This document shows, piece after piece, positions 50,629 to 57,683 of a stretch of DNA of 64,000 nt. Each line of letters starts with the position of its first letter. Position 1 is the stretch's first letter. The stretch is from Anaerolineaceae bacterium (lineage in GTDB: Bacteria > Chloroflexota > Anaerolineae > Aggregatilineales > Phototrophicaceae). The notes below the pieces were generated by a model, which had not been told where the DNA came from, did no database searches, and saw only the letters and a list, made by a program, of their open reading frames with translations. The position numbers and the translations under genes are program-made. Location of the stretch: positions 62,001 through 126,000 of the forward strand of contig JACKCF010000001.1 in NCBI GenBank assembly GCA_020634165.1, given 5' to 3'.

Positions 50629-51663
50629 CTAGTAAACGGGTACGGCGTCGATCAGACCGTTGTTGATACCGACATACGCCGCCAGAATCCAGCCAATTTG
50701 GTCACCCCAGCGCACCTGATACCAGAAGTTCATGCCACCCTGGACCGTACGGCTGAGGATTTGCACCTCGCCACCCCAGGGGATCTGGGCCAGTAGCGGC
50801 GTGCGTGGGCTTGGATACTGGCGCAAATTCATCACAGAGCGCGTGATGCCTGTCACGCCCTTGTATTGTTCAACTGGCAATGATGGGAAGATACTGTCCT
50901 GATAGGGCAGGATGTTTTCATCACCCTCTACAAACAGATAACGCCCCGATGACCAGCCAACAGTATCTTCGTCGTACTGGATCAGATACCAGGTGAACAG
51001 CCCCTCACGCTCATTGCGGGCCAACAGCGGATATTGCACATCGGGCCGGGCCACAGCCACCATGCTCGCCCCCAGGAAGGGGCCTGTGCGAACAGCCAGA
51101 CCACGCACATAATTCACGACACCAACAGCCAGGGGTGCTGTTGTGGCCGTTGGGGCCAGGCTGGTTCCACTCGTCGCGAACCACTGCACCTGGATCAGCG
51201 CGAGATCAATCCGTTCAACGTACTCAACAATAATCGTTGCCGGACCGCTCAGGTTAACAATCGCCGAGACCGTCGCTAGGCCCGTATGGCCAAAGTTGTC
51301 GATGACGGGCAGGCCATTGATGAACAAACGTACACCATCGTCAGCCGTGATGACGAATTCATACAACCCTGCGCTAAAGGCAACATCGGCAGTAAAGCGC
51401 GCCGAGAAATTATCAGGGTTAACACTCAATGTGCGCGTATCATCGTTAGGTGAGCCAAACCCCCAGTTCTGGCTGAGGCCATTAAGATAAAGGCCGCTAT
51501 CTGCAATGCCACAGTTGAAATCCGTGCAATTGTAAAACTGGCCGACCCAGCTTGCGCCAGCCTGGGCCTGGACCGTCGGGCCTGGCACCAAGACCGTCGG
51601 TGCAATCAAACCGACGAGCAGCAGCGCAAGCGCGAGTGTCATCAAAATAGGGATGCGTTTCAT
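50629..51663 (-). CDS. Secreted protein with PA14-like and two SH3b domains
   Basis: A 344-residue exported protein. The signal peptide covers about residues 1-33 (MTLALALLLVGLIAP core). A PA14-like carbohydrate-binding beta domain follows (about 38-165), with FYNCTDFNCG, FVITADDGVRLFINGLPVID and IIVEYVERIDLALIQVQWF. Two bacterial SH3 domains come next (about 180-250 and 265-335), with LAVRTGPFLGASMVAVA and MNLRQYPSPRTPLLAQIPWGG. SH3b domains usually bind peptidoglycan or other wall components. No catalytic domain is present. ATG 51663 is chosen because GGAG lies ten bases upstream; ATG 51678 is in frame. Confidence 0.87.
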   Translation of the reverse strand: MKRIPILMTLALALLLVGLIAPTVLVPGPTVQAQAGASWVGQFYNCTDFNCGIADSGLYLNGLSQNWGFGSPNDDTRTLSVNPDNFSARFTADVAFSAGLYEFVITADDGVRLFINGLPVIDNFGHTGLATVSAIVNLSGPATIIVEYVERIDLALIQVQWFATSGTSLAPTATTAPLAVGVVNYVRGLAVRTGPFLGASMVAVARPDVQYPLLARNEREGLFTWYLIQYDEDTVGWSSGRYLFVEGDENILPYQDSIFPSLPVEQYKGVTGITRSVMNLRQYPSPRTPLLAQIPWGGEVQILSRTVQGGMNFWYQVRWGDQIGWILAAYVGINNGLIDAVPVY

Positions 51664-52079
51664 CGACTTTTGCTCCATTCACTTACAGGCCAGCCCCGTG
51701 CCGCCTAGCCAAGAGGCGGATAATCCGCGTTAAGACGGGTCGTGAGCTTTTCATAAACTACCCGTATTATAACCTCAACCGCGGGATGCTACATTGCAGA
51801 TGCGCCCTAACTACCCTCACCGTGAAAACATATCAGGTCAGCATCTACCTCTGTTAAAGATCATGCACTGAAATGATGCCGCTCTAATGAATTTCGTTTA
51901 TCATTTCCATAAAAGTGCATGTGTTACGACTATCCATAATTAGTGTAACCTATCTGGCCATTTTTGCGTATAAGGCATTAGAACTATCAAAAAAGCATGA
52001 CATAAATCACTCAAAGTTCGTCAGAAGGTAAATTCAACAAGGGGATAAAGGCGGCTAAGCATCCGCCTGGAGGAATATC
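51664..52079. other. Divergent intergenic region
   Basis: About 415 bases, AT-rich, holding promoters for two divergent genes. A hairpin GGCGG (52050-52054)/CCGCC (52063-52067) sits immediately before the ribosome site GGAGG of the DUF4342-like gene and could influence its translation. Another small palindrome GCGGATAATCCGC lies near 51716-51728. No ORF seen. Confidence 0.5.
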
Positions 52080-52391
52080 ATGACTGAGCAAAAACCACAA
52101 TCATTGTCCGGGGAAACCATCATCGAGCGCGGCAAAGAAATTGTCGAGATGGGCAATCAGCGTCGTCTCATTATCCGTCGCGAAAATGGCGAGCCACTGA
52201 TCGACGTATCGCTGACGGTTGCCGTTGGTGCGGGTGTTGTCTTCTTCTTCCTGCCGATTTCGTGGGTGTGGCTGCTGGTTGCGGTGGTAGTCGCTGTCGC
52301 CATGAAGCTGCGCATCGAAGTGCTGCGCGAAGTCGGTGATGGTGGCACCATCGAGATGAAGCACAAGAACGACGAAGTCGAAGACGTCTAG
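52080..52391 (+). CDS. DUF4342-like small membrane protein
   Basis: A 103-residue protein with an N-terminal helix, a strand pair (NQRRLIIRRENGEPLIDVSL) and one or two membrane helices (VAVGAGVVFFFLPISW, WLLVAVVVAVAM). A strand (LRIEVLREVGDG) and an acidic tail follow. This layout fits the DUF4342 family of small envelope-associated proteins with unknown function. GGAGG lies at the ideal distance upstream. Single gene. Confidence 0.78.
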   Translation: MTEQKPQSLSGETIIERGKEIVEMGNQRRLIIRRENGEPLIDVSLTVAVGAGVVFFFLPISWVWLLVAVVVAVAMKLRIEVLREVGDGGTIEMKHKNDEVEDV

Positions 52392-52457
52392 CACATCGCT
52401 AAGCGATCACAACCTAAGCATGAGGGCATGACCAAGTCATGCCTTTTGCTTTCTGGC

Positions 52458-52946
52458 CTAAGTCCGCTTCTCGGCAAGCGTCCGCACCATCTGCTCAAAA
52501 TGGTTGGTATCATGCCAGGCTGCCATGACAAGGATCTGATTCAGCGGCAGCGGTCCGTTGATAGGATGAATGCCAACCCGTGCCCAGGTCGCTTTGTCAT
52601 CACCCAGGCCCTTGAGCAGTGCCAGAAATTCGTCACGGTACTTCTGCCATTCATCAAGCACTGATTGCGGATCATCCTCGTTGTAACGTTTTTCGATGGC
52701 CAACTCATCAGGATTCGGGCGGGGCAGAGGCGGGTTGTCCTGTTCAAGTGTCACTCTGGTGCGTGCAATAAAGACCGCTTCAAAGTCACGTAGATGGCAA
52801 AGTGCCTCTAATGCTGTCCAGCCATCACCACCATCGCGATACGTTCGCATAGCTTCCGTTCCGGCAGCATCAACGATATATCGGGCAATCGTGATGCCAT
52901 TTTCCAACTGGCTGATCTGGCGCTGACGCAGGAATACCATGTTCAT
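52458..52946 (-). CDS. DinB superfamily protein
   Basis: A 162-residue four-helix-bundle protein of the DinB/YfiT type. The three expected metal-binding His residues are in LEALCHLRDFEAVF and the terminal pair in MAAWHDTNHFEQM. Members act as metal-dependent transferases on thiol cofactors or small molecules; the specific role is unknown. Length is typical. AGGGAC precedes the start. Single gene. Confidence 0.88.
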   Translation of the reverse strand: MNMVFLRQRQISQLENGITIARYIVDAAGTEAMRTYRDGGDGWTALEALCHLRDFEAVFIARTRVTLEQDNPPLPRPNPDELAIEKRYNEDDPQSVLDEWQKYRDEFLALLKGLGDDKATWARVGIHPINGPLPLNQILVMAAWHDTNHFEQMVRTLAEKRT

Positions 52947-53038
52947 AGATTTGTCCCTCTAATTCCTTCGTTGAAAAGCAATCATGTAGTCGCAGGCTTG
53001 CCTTGCGTTACCACCGAGCCAAAACATCAACCTGGGCC

Positions 53039-54565
53039 TTAACCACCAGCAATCCGCTGCAAACTGAGTGAATAGCGCCCGGTAGTCGTATTATCTGTCA
53101 GATTGCCATCGTAGCGCATCGCCCGAATGTAGTAGACGCCTGTGTAGGGTAGGCTGTAGCCTTCGATACGGGCGTTGGTCGTACTGCCACTGATGGCGTC
53201 GTCGTTGCGTAAAATGCGCTGCTGTTGGGCATCAAGCAGTTCCAGCACCGGATCGAGATTGCCGTCAATGCGGTTCATGAAGACGTTGATCGTATCGCCC
53301 GTGTAGCCCCAGAACGCGAACAGCGAATCCGGGTCGGCGTCGGAGATCGCATCTTGCAGCGATGTGCCGTATATCAGGCGCGGAATGCCTGGGTTCACAT
53401 TGGCGAAGGCGTTGCCTTCCATGCGGAATTGCAGCCGGAACCCGCCCTGCGATGTGCCCGCTTCTTCATCAAGGCGGGTGGCGACAATCGTGTAGATGCC
53501 TGGTTCTGGCACGCGGAACTCGGTAATGCGTGAGTTGCGTCCGCTGCCGCCATCGTCATCCTCAAACAGCACTTCGCCACCTGCATTGACGATCTTGAGA
53601 TAAGCATCGAGCTGGCCGCTGGTCTGGTCCATCGATACCGTGACGAGGTCGTGCTGGGCCGCACTGAATGTGAAATAACGCGCGACCTGATTGTCGTTGA
53701 TGACACCTTCAACTGTCTGGCCGCTGCTGATCGCTTCCGGTGCCAAAATCGAATTGCCCAGGCCGCTGCCATCGGATTCGTCGATGGTCAGTACAAAATT
53801 CCCGGCTGTGTCACCACCGGCCTGGCCATAGCGCGTGGCGATGACAACATAGGTGCCTGTTTTTTCGATCAGCAGGTTACGGATGACGGCATTTTGCGTG
53901 GTGTTGTCATAATCGTCATTATCGGCGACCTGGAAGCGGTCACTATCGACCACAATCAGGTAGGGGTCCAGCGTGCCGGAACTGCGCAGCATCTCCAGGT
54001 TGAGGATGTCGCCTTCCTGGGCGCGGAACGTGTAATAAATTTCCGACTGCTCGTTGGAAATTCGGTCGATGACGGGTTCGCCGTAGCGCAAAGTGCTGCC
54101 CTGCTGACTGAGCACCCCGACGCGCTCCAACAGCAAATCATACGTTCCCTGAGTGCTGCCGAGCGCCCCACCGAAGCGCGACACGGCCACATAATACTGA
54201 TCATCACGGGAGAGCGTCACGGTCAGGTCAAGGTCGCGGCCACCTGCCTGGTCATCACGCCGAAAAAGCAGCGTTCCTCGGCTGTCAAACACGGTCAGAA
54301 TGGGGTCGAGGTCGCCACTGCTGACCGTCAACCGAAAGCGAATGACTTCCCCTCGTGAGCCTTCTATGAACCAGACTTGGCGCGGCGTTGTATTGTTCAA
54401 AGTGCCGCTGATGGTATTGCCTGGTTGCATATTCTCGCTGTCGATGTCGAGTTCTTCGGCAGCATCATCCTGGGCCAGATTGGCAACATAAAGCGGCCCC
54501 ATCAGCAGGCTGATGAGCAACAAAAATGCCAAAGTCGCATGACGCATATTCATGGCGCGTAGCAT
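53039..54565 (-). CDS. Secreted protein with four pre-peptidase C-terminal-like (PPC) domains
   Basis: A 508-residue exported protein. After a signal peptide (TLAFLLLISLLMGPLYVA, about residues 10-30) it consists of four beta-sandwich repeats of about 110 residues each. Each repeat has the pattern GxxxxGxI, VxFxxxxGD, SGxLDPxLxVxDxxG, DDxxxGxxxxxxxxL, GxYxxVAxR and GxYxLxL. PPC domains are usually C-terminal parts of secreted proteases and aid secretion or binding. Here no protease domain exists; the whole protein is repeats. Start ATG 54565 is used, with ATG 54553 and 54547 as in-frame alternatives. Probably surface-associated; ligand unknown. Confidence 0.87.
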   Translation of the reverse strand: MLRAMNMRHATLAFLLLISLLMGPLYVANLAQDDAAEELDIDSENMQPGNTISGTLNNTTPRQVWFIEGSRGEVIRFRLTVSSGDLDPILTVFDSRGTLLFRRDDQAGGRDLDLTVTLSRDDQYYVAVSRFGGALGSTQGTYDLLLERVGVLSQQGSTLRYGEPVIDRISNEQSEIYYTFRAQEGDILNLEMLRSSGTLDPYLIVVDSDRFQVADNDDYDNTTQNAVIRNLLIEKTGTYVVIATRYGQAGGDTAGNFVLTIDESDGSGLGNSILAPEAISSGQTVEGVINDNQVARYFTFSAAQHDLVTVSMDQTSGQLDAYLKIVNAGGEVLFEDDDGGSGRNSRITEFRVPEPGIYTIVATRLDEEAGTSQGGFRLQFRMEGNAFANVNPGIPRLIYGTSLQDAISDADPDSLFAFWGYTGDTINVFMNRIDGNLDPVLELLDAQQQRILRNDDAISGSTTNARIEGYSLPYTGVYYIRAMRYDGNLTDNTTTGRYSLSLQRIAGG

Positions 54566-54637
54566 AACAAAAAGTAACGAGCATGCCTATGGAGCGTCGT
54601 GCGGACGTAGGCTGATTAAGCTACGACATTCTTCGCC

Positions 54638-55099
54638 TTAGATCAGCGGACTGGGCGTGATCGACAGATACAGCTTGAAGTGCTGTTGGCCATCGAGCAC
54701 ATCCAGATGCTCTTCCAGCGAGGGTTGTTCGCCATAAGTATAGTTGCTGTCCTTCAGCCAACCTACCAGTTCATTCCAGCCTGGGCCGATAGCTTCAACG
54801 CCTTCACAATCCAGCGTGGCATAACACCCACCCGGAAAGTCGATAATATCAATCCCGCCGGAACGGCCTACCCAGGGTTCGATGGTGATCCAGGTCGTGT
54901 ACTTGTGGTTCGGGTGTGGCTGGCAGTTATCATAGCCGAAGAAGCGAAACGGGTGATTAAGCTGGCCCAGAGGGCGCGCCCATGCAATGAGTTGGTCGAT
55001 GGCTTCTTGTTCCGGGGATTCACTGGTGACGGAGAGGCTGGCGACGCGCATGGGTGCCAGTTTTTCAACGTGTACGTCTTTTATGAGGGTTCCACTCAT
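54638..55099 (-). CDS. GyrI-like effector-binding domain protein
   Basis: A 153-residue stand-alone GyrI-like domain. Features are the strand VEKLAPMRVASLSV, a helix, RFFGYDNCQPHPNHKYTTWI, IIDFPGGCYATLDCEG, a helix with WNELVGWLKDSNY, the acidic EEHLDV and the final strand HFKLYLSI. The fold binds hydrophobic or cationic small molecules. It differs clearly from the domain at 12260. GGATG lies upstream of the start at 55099. It may be a sequestering or sensory protein. Confidence 0.85.
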   Translation of the reverse strand: MSGTLIKDVHVEKLAPMRVASLSVTSESPEQEAIDQLIAWARPLGQLNHPFRFFGYDNCQPHPNHKYTTWITIEPWVGRSGGIDIIDFPGGCYATLDCEGVEAIGPGWNELVGWLKDSNYTYGEQPSLEEHLDVLDGQQHFKLYLSITPSPLI

Positions 55100-55365
55100 G
55101 GTGTAGCATCCTTTCAGATACCCGACCGATAAGAGCTGAACATGTGTTCTTATTATACTGCGAATTGACGCAGGGGTAAAGCAGCCCAGGTACGAAAATC
55201 GTTTGAGTTGGCAGATGATCTGCTGATATCTTGATATATATGCGAATTAGTATATCAATTTTTACTGTGAGTAAAATTAAACGTACTTGACACGAGAACA
55301 AATATGCGATATATTGTGATTGATTGCATGTAACCATGCAAATGTACCTTACAAACTTATCTCCT
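55100..55365. other. AT-rich intergenic region
   Basis: AT-rich sequence between the GyrI-like gene and the structured region upstream of the retron-like cassette. It contains TTGATATATA-like and GATATATTG-like stretches that could be promoters, but no convincing ORF, hairpin or tRNA fragment. A 90-codon open frame on the minus strand (55065-55337) has no ribosome site and overlaps the GyrI gene start, so it is rejected. Confidence 0.4.
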
Positions 55366-55650
55366 AAGTGGCACTGCTTTCAGGCGTCTTGTCGACGTCG
55401 CCATCCAGTTAATGGTTGGTTTATCATCGTGCGTAGCAGTGAACTTTCCAAACACGAAATCAGTGTTGTGATCCGGTTCCTACTCTAAGCATCGGTTCCA
55501 GATTCTCTTTGCTTCGCTGATTCTAGATTTGGTTGGACATTGATCGATGATCCGTTTACAACGGAATTAATGAAAGCTTGATCTGGGTCCTCAGAGTCGC
55601 ATCGTTTCGGTGCCACAGACATTGACAACGGGTGTCAAATTGGCACCAAT
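55366..55650 (+). ncRNA. Candidate retron msr-msd noncoding RNA region
   Basis: An ORF-free stretch rich in inverted repeats directly upstream of the retron-like genes. A 9-base pair with one G-U (GTGGCACTG at 55368-55376 with CGGTGCCAC at 55608-55616) could be the a1/a2 ends of a roughly 250-base msr-msd. Inside are hairpins GGCG/CGCC (55383-55402), CCATCCA/TGGTTGG (55401-55419) and AACAC/GTGTT (55451-55467). A longer arm runs 55535-55590: GGAC/GTCC and GATC/GATC around TCCGTT-TAC-AACGGA. Competing pairings also exist: AAGT and CACTGCT (55366-55378) with AGCAGTG and ACTT (55435-55446), and GGTGCCA (55609-55615) with TGGCACC (55641-55647). The assignment rests on position and pairing only; strand and ends are inferred. 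Confidence 0.55.
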
Positions 55651-55673
55651 ACAAGTCTAACTAGGAGGTAAAA

Positions 55674-55916
55674 ATGAGTAACAAAAACAGTCTCATCCGT
55701 GAGATACGCGAACTACTCGAAGAAATTCGCGTAAAGGTACAAAGCGACCATGAGGACAGTGTTATCCATCAACTCGACAAGGCAATATTGAAGCTCGAAG
55801 AGCTGGATTCTACAGAGCCGAAATCACACCATGTTGCCCTTGAGGTACTGGGGTTGGCACTTAAGAGTCTACCAGCAATAAAGGTGTTGATGGAAGTTTT
55901 CGGTGATTTGCTTTAG
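55674..55916 (+). CDS. Small helical protein of the retron-like cassette
   Basis: An 80-residue protein predicted to be entirely alpha-helical. Residues 5-47 are charged and coiled-coil-like (IREIRELLEEIRVKVQ, LDKAILKLEELD). Residues 53-80 form a hydrophobic or amphipathic helix (VALEVLGLALKSLPAIKVLM) that could touch membrane or mediate oligomerisation. The ribosome site AGGAGG at 55663-55668 is the strongest in the region. It is the first gene of a three-gene set with an XRE regulator and a reverse transcriptase, so it could be an accessory or effector protein. No homologue is recognised. Confidence 0.78.
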   Translation: MSNKNSLIREIRELLEEIRVKVQSDHEDSVIHQLDKAILKLEELDSTEPKSHHVALEVLGLALKSLPAIKVLMEVFGDLL

Positions 55917-55993
55917 CAATATCCGATAACTGGCAAGAAGTTGCAGAGGACACACCAGGTCATAGTTTTTGTCTAGTAAACAGAGACCAGCAA

Positions 55994-56281
55994 ATGAACT
56001 TAGGGAAAGCAATCAAGCTTTGTAGAACTCAGCGAGGATTTAGTCAAGCTGAGTTGTCCAGAATAGCTGGCATCTCAGTTTCGTACTTATCATTGCTTGA
56101 ACGGGGTAAGAGAGATCCAAATCTATCTACAGTTGAAGATATTGCGCAGGCATTAGAAGTTCCTGTAAGCATATTGGTTTTTCTCGCTGCTGAGGATGAC
56201 GAGATGGTTGGATTGACCCCTGAATTGCGCGAAAAGCTCTCCTATACAGCACTTAGGCTTATCGAAGCTTCAAATGGATAA
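55994..56281 (+). CDS. XRE-family helix-turn-helix regulator
   Basis: A 95-residue protein whose residues 5-62 form a Cro/C1-type helix-turn-helix (KLCRTQRGFSQAELSRIAG, SVSYLSLLERGKRDPNLST, DIAQALEVPVSIL). A short helical C-terminus may dimerise. It lies 77 bases after the 80-residue gene, and its last codons overlap the reverse-transcriptase start by eight bases. It may control the cassette or serve as the retron effector; some retron types pair an HTH protein with the reverse transcriptase. Confidence 0.88.
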   Translation: MNLGKAIKLCRTQRGFSQAELSRIAGISVSYLSLLERGKRDPNLSTVEDIAQALEVPVSILVFLAAEDDEMVGLTPELREKLSYTALRLIEASNG

Positions 56282-57209
56282 GCCGCAGTATAAAAAGAAA
56301 CCAATTGGATATGTTGATTCGCTAGCTAAAGCTCTCTCTGCAGAGAGAGATCATCTTATTCGTGTCGCTAATGATGCGGACTCTTTTTACCGACTTCATA
56401 AGCGAATAGAAAAACCGGATGGTACATTTCGAGAGATATATGACGCTAGGTATCCTCTTAAGCTTTTTCAGAGGCGCATCAACAGAAAACTGATTTCAAG
56501 AGTAGATTTTCCGCAGTATTTACACGCAGTAAAACATCGTAGCCATATCACTGCTGCCTCAAAACATAATATCCCACTTCTACTATTAAACCTAGATATT
56601 AGCAACTTCTTCCCTTCAATATCATCAGAGTTGGTTTTTGATATATGGAGACTATTCTTCAGATTTCCTAAGCATGTTTCACAAATGCTCACCAAACTCA
56701 CGACTTACAATGGTTTTTTGCCTCAAGGTGCGCCAACGAGCCCAGGTCTAGCTAACTTAGCATTTTGGGATATTGAGTCCAAGCTAGTTGAGGGCATGAA
56801 TGCGAAGGGTTTTGTTTATACTCGGTTCGTAGATGATGTGACTATATCATCTGAACGAAAAGTTCAAATGGATGAACTAGCTCCGATAATCGCTAGCATA
56901 TTCGGTATGTTTCGGAATAGAGGCGTTAAAGCTAATCGCAATAAGATTCATATCTCCACCAGCGGCCACGAAATGCTTGTTCATAACCTAAATATAAATT
57001 CTGGCGTTCCCACAATACCGAAGAGGGAGAGAGGCCGTATCAGAGCTGCTGTGAAGGACTGTGAAATAACCTACACAGAGATTATTCAAACAGAAGTGTA
57101 TAAAAAGCTATGGCACAGTACTTTGGGAAGAGTCAATTACTTAAATCATTTTCATCCCACCGAAGCACAAAAGTATCACCAACGACTTCAAGCAGTACGT
57201 CCATCGTAG
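56274..57209 (+). CDS. Retron-type reverse transcriptase
   Basis: A 311-residue reverse transcriptase of normal retron length and no fused domain. RT motifs appear in order: GTFREIYDARYPLKLFQRRI (motif 1 region, residues 50-69), TAASKH (93-98, in the place of the retron NAxxH motif), NLDISNFFPSI with catalytic Asp108, LPQGAPTSPGLANLAF (149-164), and TRFVDDVTIS with the catalytic Asp pair (FVDD, 185-188, instead of YADD). The C-terminal segment LVHNLNINSG replaces the usual VTG, followed by PKRERGRIRAAV and GRVNYLNHFHP. Catalytic Asp residues are intact, so it should be active. It overlaps the XRE gene by eight bases and ends 19 bases before tRNA-Sec. Confidence 0.92.
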   Translation: MDKPQYKKKPIGYVDSLAKALSAERDHLIRVANDADSFYRLHKRIEKPDGTFREIYDARYPLKLFQRRINRKLISRVDFPQYLHAVKHRSHITAASKHNIPLLLLNLDISNFFPSISSELVFDIWRLFFRFPKHVSQMLTKLTTYNGFLPQGAPTSPGLANLAFWDIESKLVEGMNAKGFVYTRFVDDVTISSERKVQMDELAPIIASIFGMFRNRGVKANRNKIHISTSGHEMLVHNLNINSGVPTIPKRERGRIRAAVKDCEITYTEIIQTEVYKKLWHSTLGRVNYLNHFHPTEAQKYHQRLQAVRPS

Positions 57210-57228
57210 AAGATCATATATACAAAGT

Positions 57229-57323
57229 CGGGAGTGAATGGGAGTCGAACCCACCGTCGCCTGCCTTTACAGCCGACCATCAGTTTTGAAGACTGTGGCG
57301 CCCACCGGGACACATTCACTCCC
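57229..57323 (-). tRNA. selC: Selenocysteine tRNA, anticodon UCA
   Basis: A 95-base tRNA on the minus strand. The acceptor arm pairs GGGAGTGA with TCACTCCC (8 bp) and has discriminator G; CCA is not encoded. The anticodon arm CAGTCTTCAAAACTG carries UCA. The long variable arm (GGTCGGCTGTAAAGGCAGGC) and T arm (GGTGGGTTCGACTCCCA) match tRNA-Sec. It inserts selenocysteine at UGA, so selenoprotein synthesis genes should exist elsewhere. Its 3' end faces the retron-like cassette 19 bases away. Confidence 0.94.
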
Positions 57324-57683
57324 CTGACAAGCCCCTAAGTTTACACAAGCCCCGTGCTTACGATAAGTCCGTATTTATAGCCCAGTCCTGGGTGCTGAGG
57401 TTTGCGTGCGGAGTCGGCTAGCTTGTGCGTCGCTCAAGTAAAAACAACCCGCTAAAAACCAACGACTAATAACCAAAAACTGCTCAATTTCCTGATTGCC
57501 ATTGTAGAACTTTTGTGCTACCCTTATGTTCCTTCTGGAGATGGCATTTGCGGCGATTCGTATTACACTAAGCGTATTACACCGAACGAACCAGGCACAT
57601 CACCGAAGAAGAAACAAACCCAATTTGTCGTGAACATCACGCGAACGCCCGGCTAGATCATTTGGAGTACAGGACAAACAATT
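57324..57683. other. Intergenic region between selC and recA
   Basis: 360 bases. It contains the dispersed CTAAAAACCAACGACTAAT repeat at 57452-57482 and the recA promoter region. A GAAC-N4-GTGC site at 57507-57518 differs by one base from a GAAC-N4-GTTC LexA box. No ORF is supported on either strand. Confidence 0.5.
57507..57518. promoter_or_regulatory. Candidate LexA/SOS-like box upstream of recA
   Basis: GAACTTTTGTGC has one mismatch to GAAC-N4-GTTC. It lies about 170 bases before the recA start and is preceded by TTGCCA at 57496-57501. The regulator's motif in this organism is unknown, so this is a weak call. Confidence 0.35.

Noticed and set aside
50521..50796. A 91-codon plus-strand frame beginning with a CERCK motif
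   Set aside because: It crosses a strong terminator and then runs antisense to the PA14/SH3b gene; the cysteine pattern is short and probably chance.
55065..55337. A 90-codon minus-strand frame upstream of the GyrI-like gene
   Set aside because: No ribosome site, AT-rich composition, and overlap with the start of a supported gene.
55100..55365. Possible attachment repeat matching the 3' end of tRNA-Sec
   Set aside because: I searched the region left of the retron-like cassette by eye for the tRNA T-arm and acceptor sequence and found no copy.
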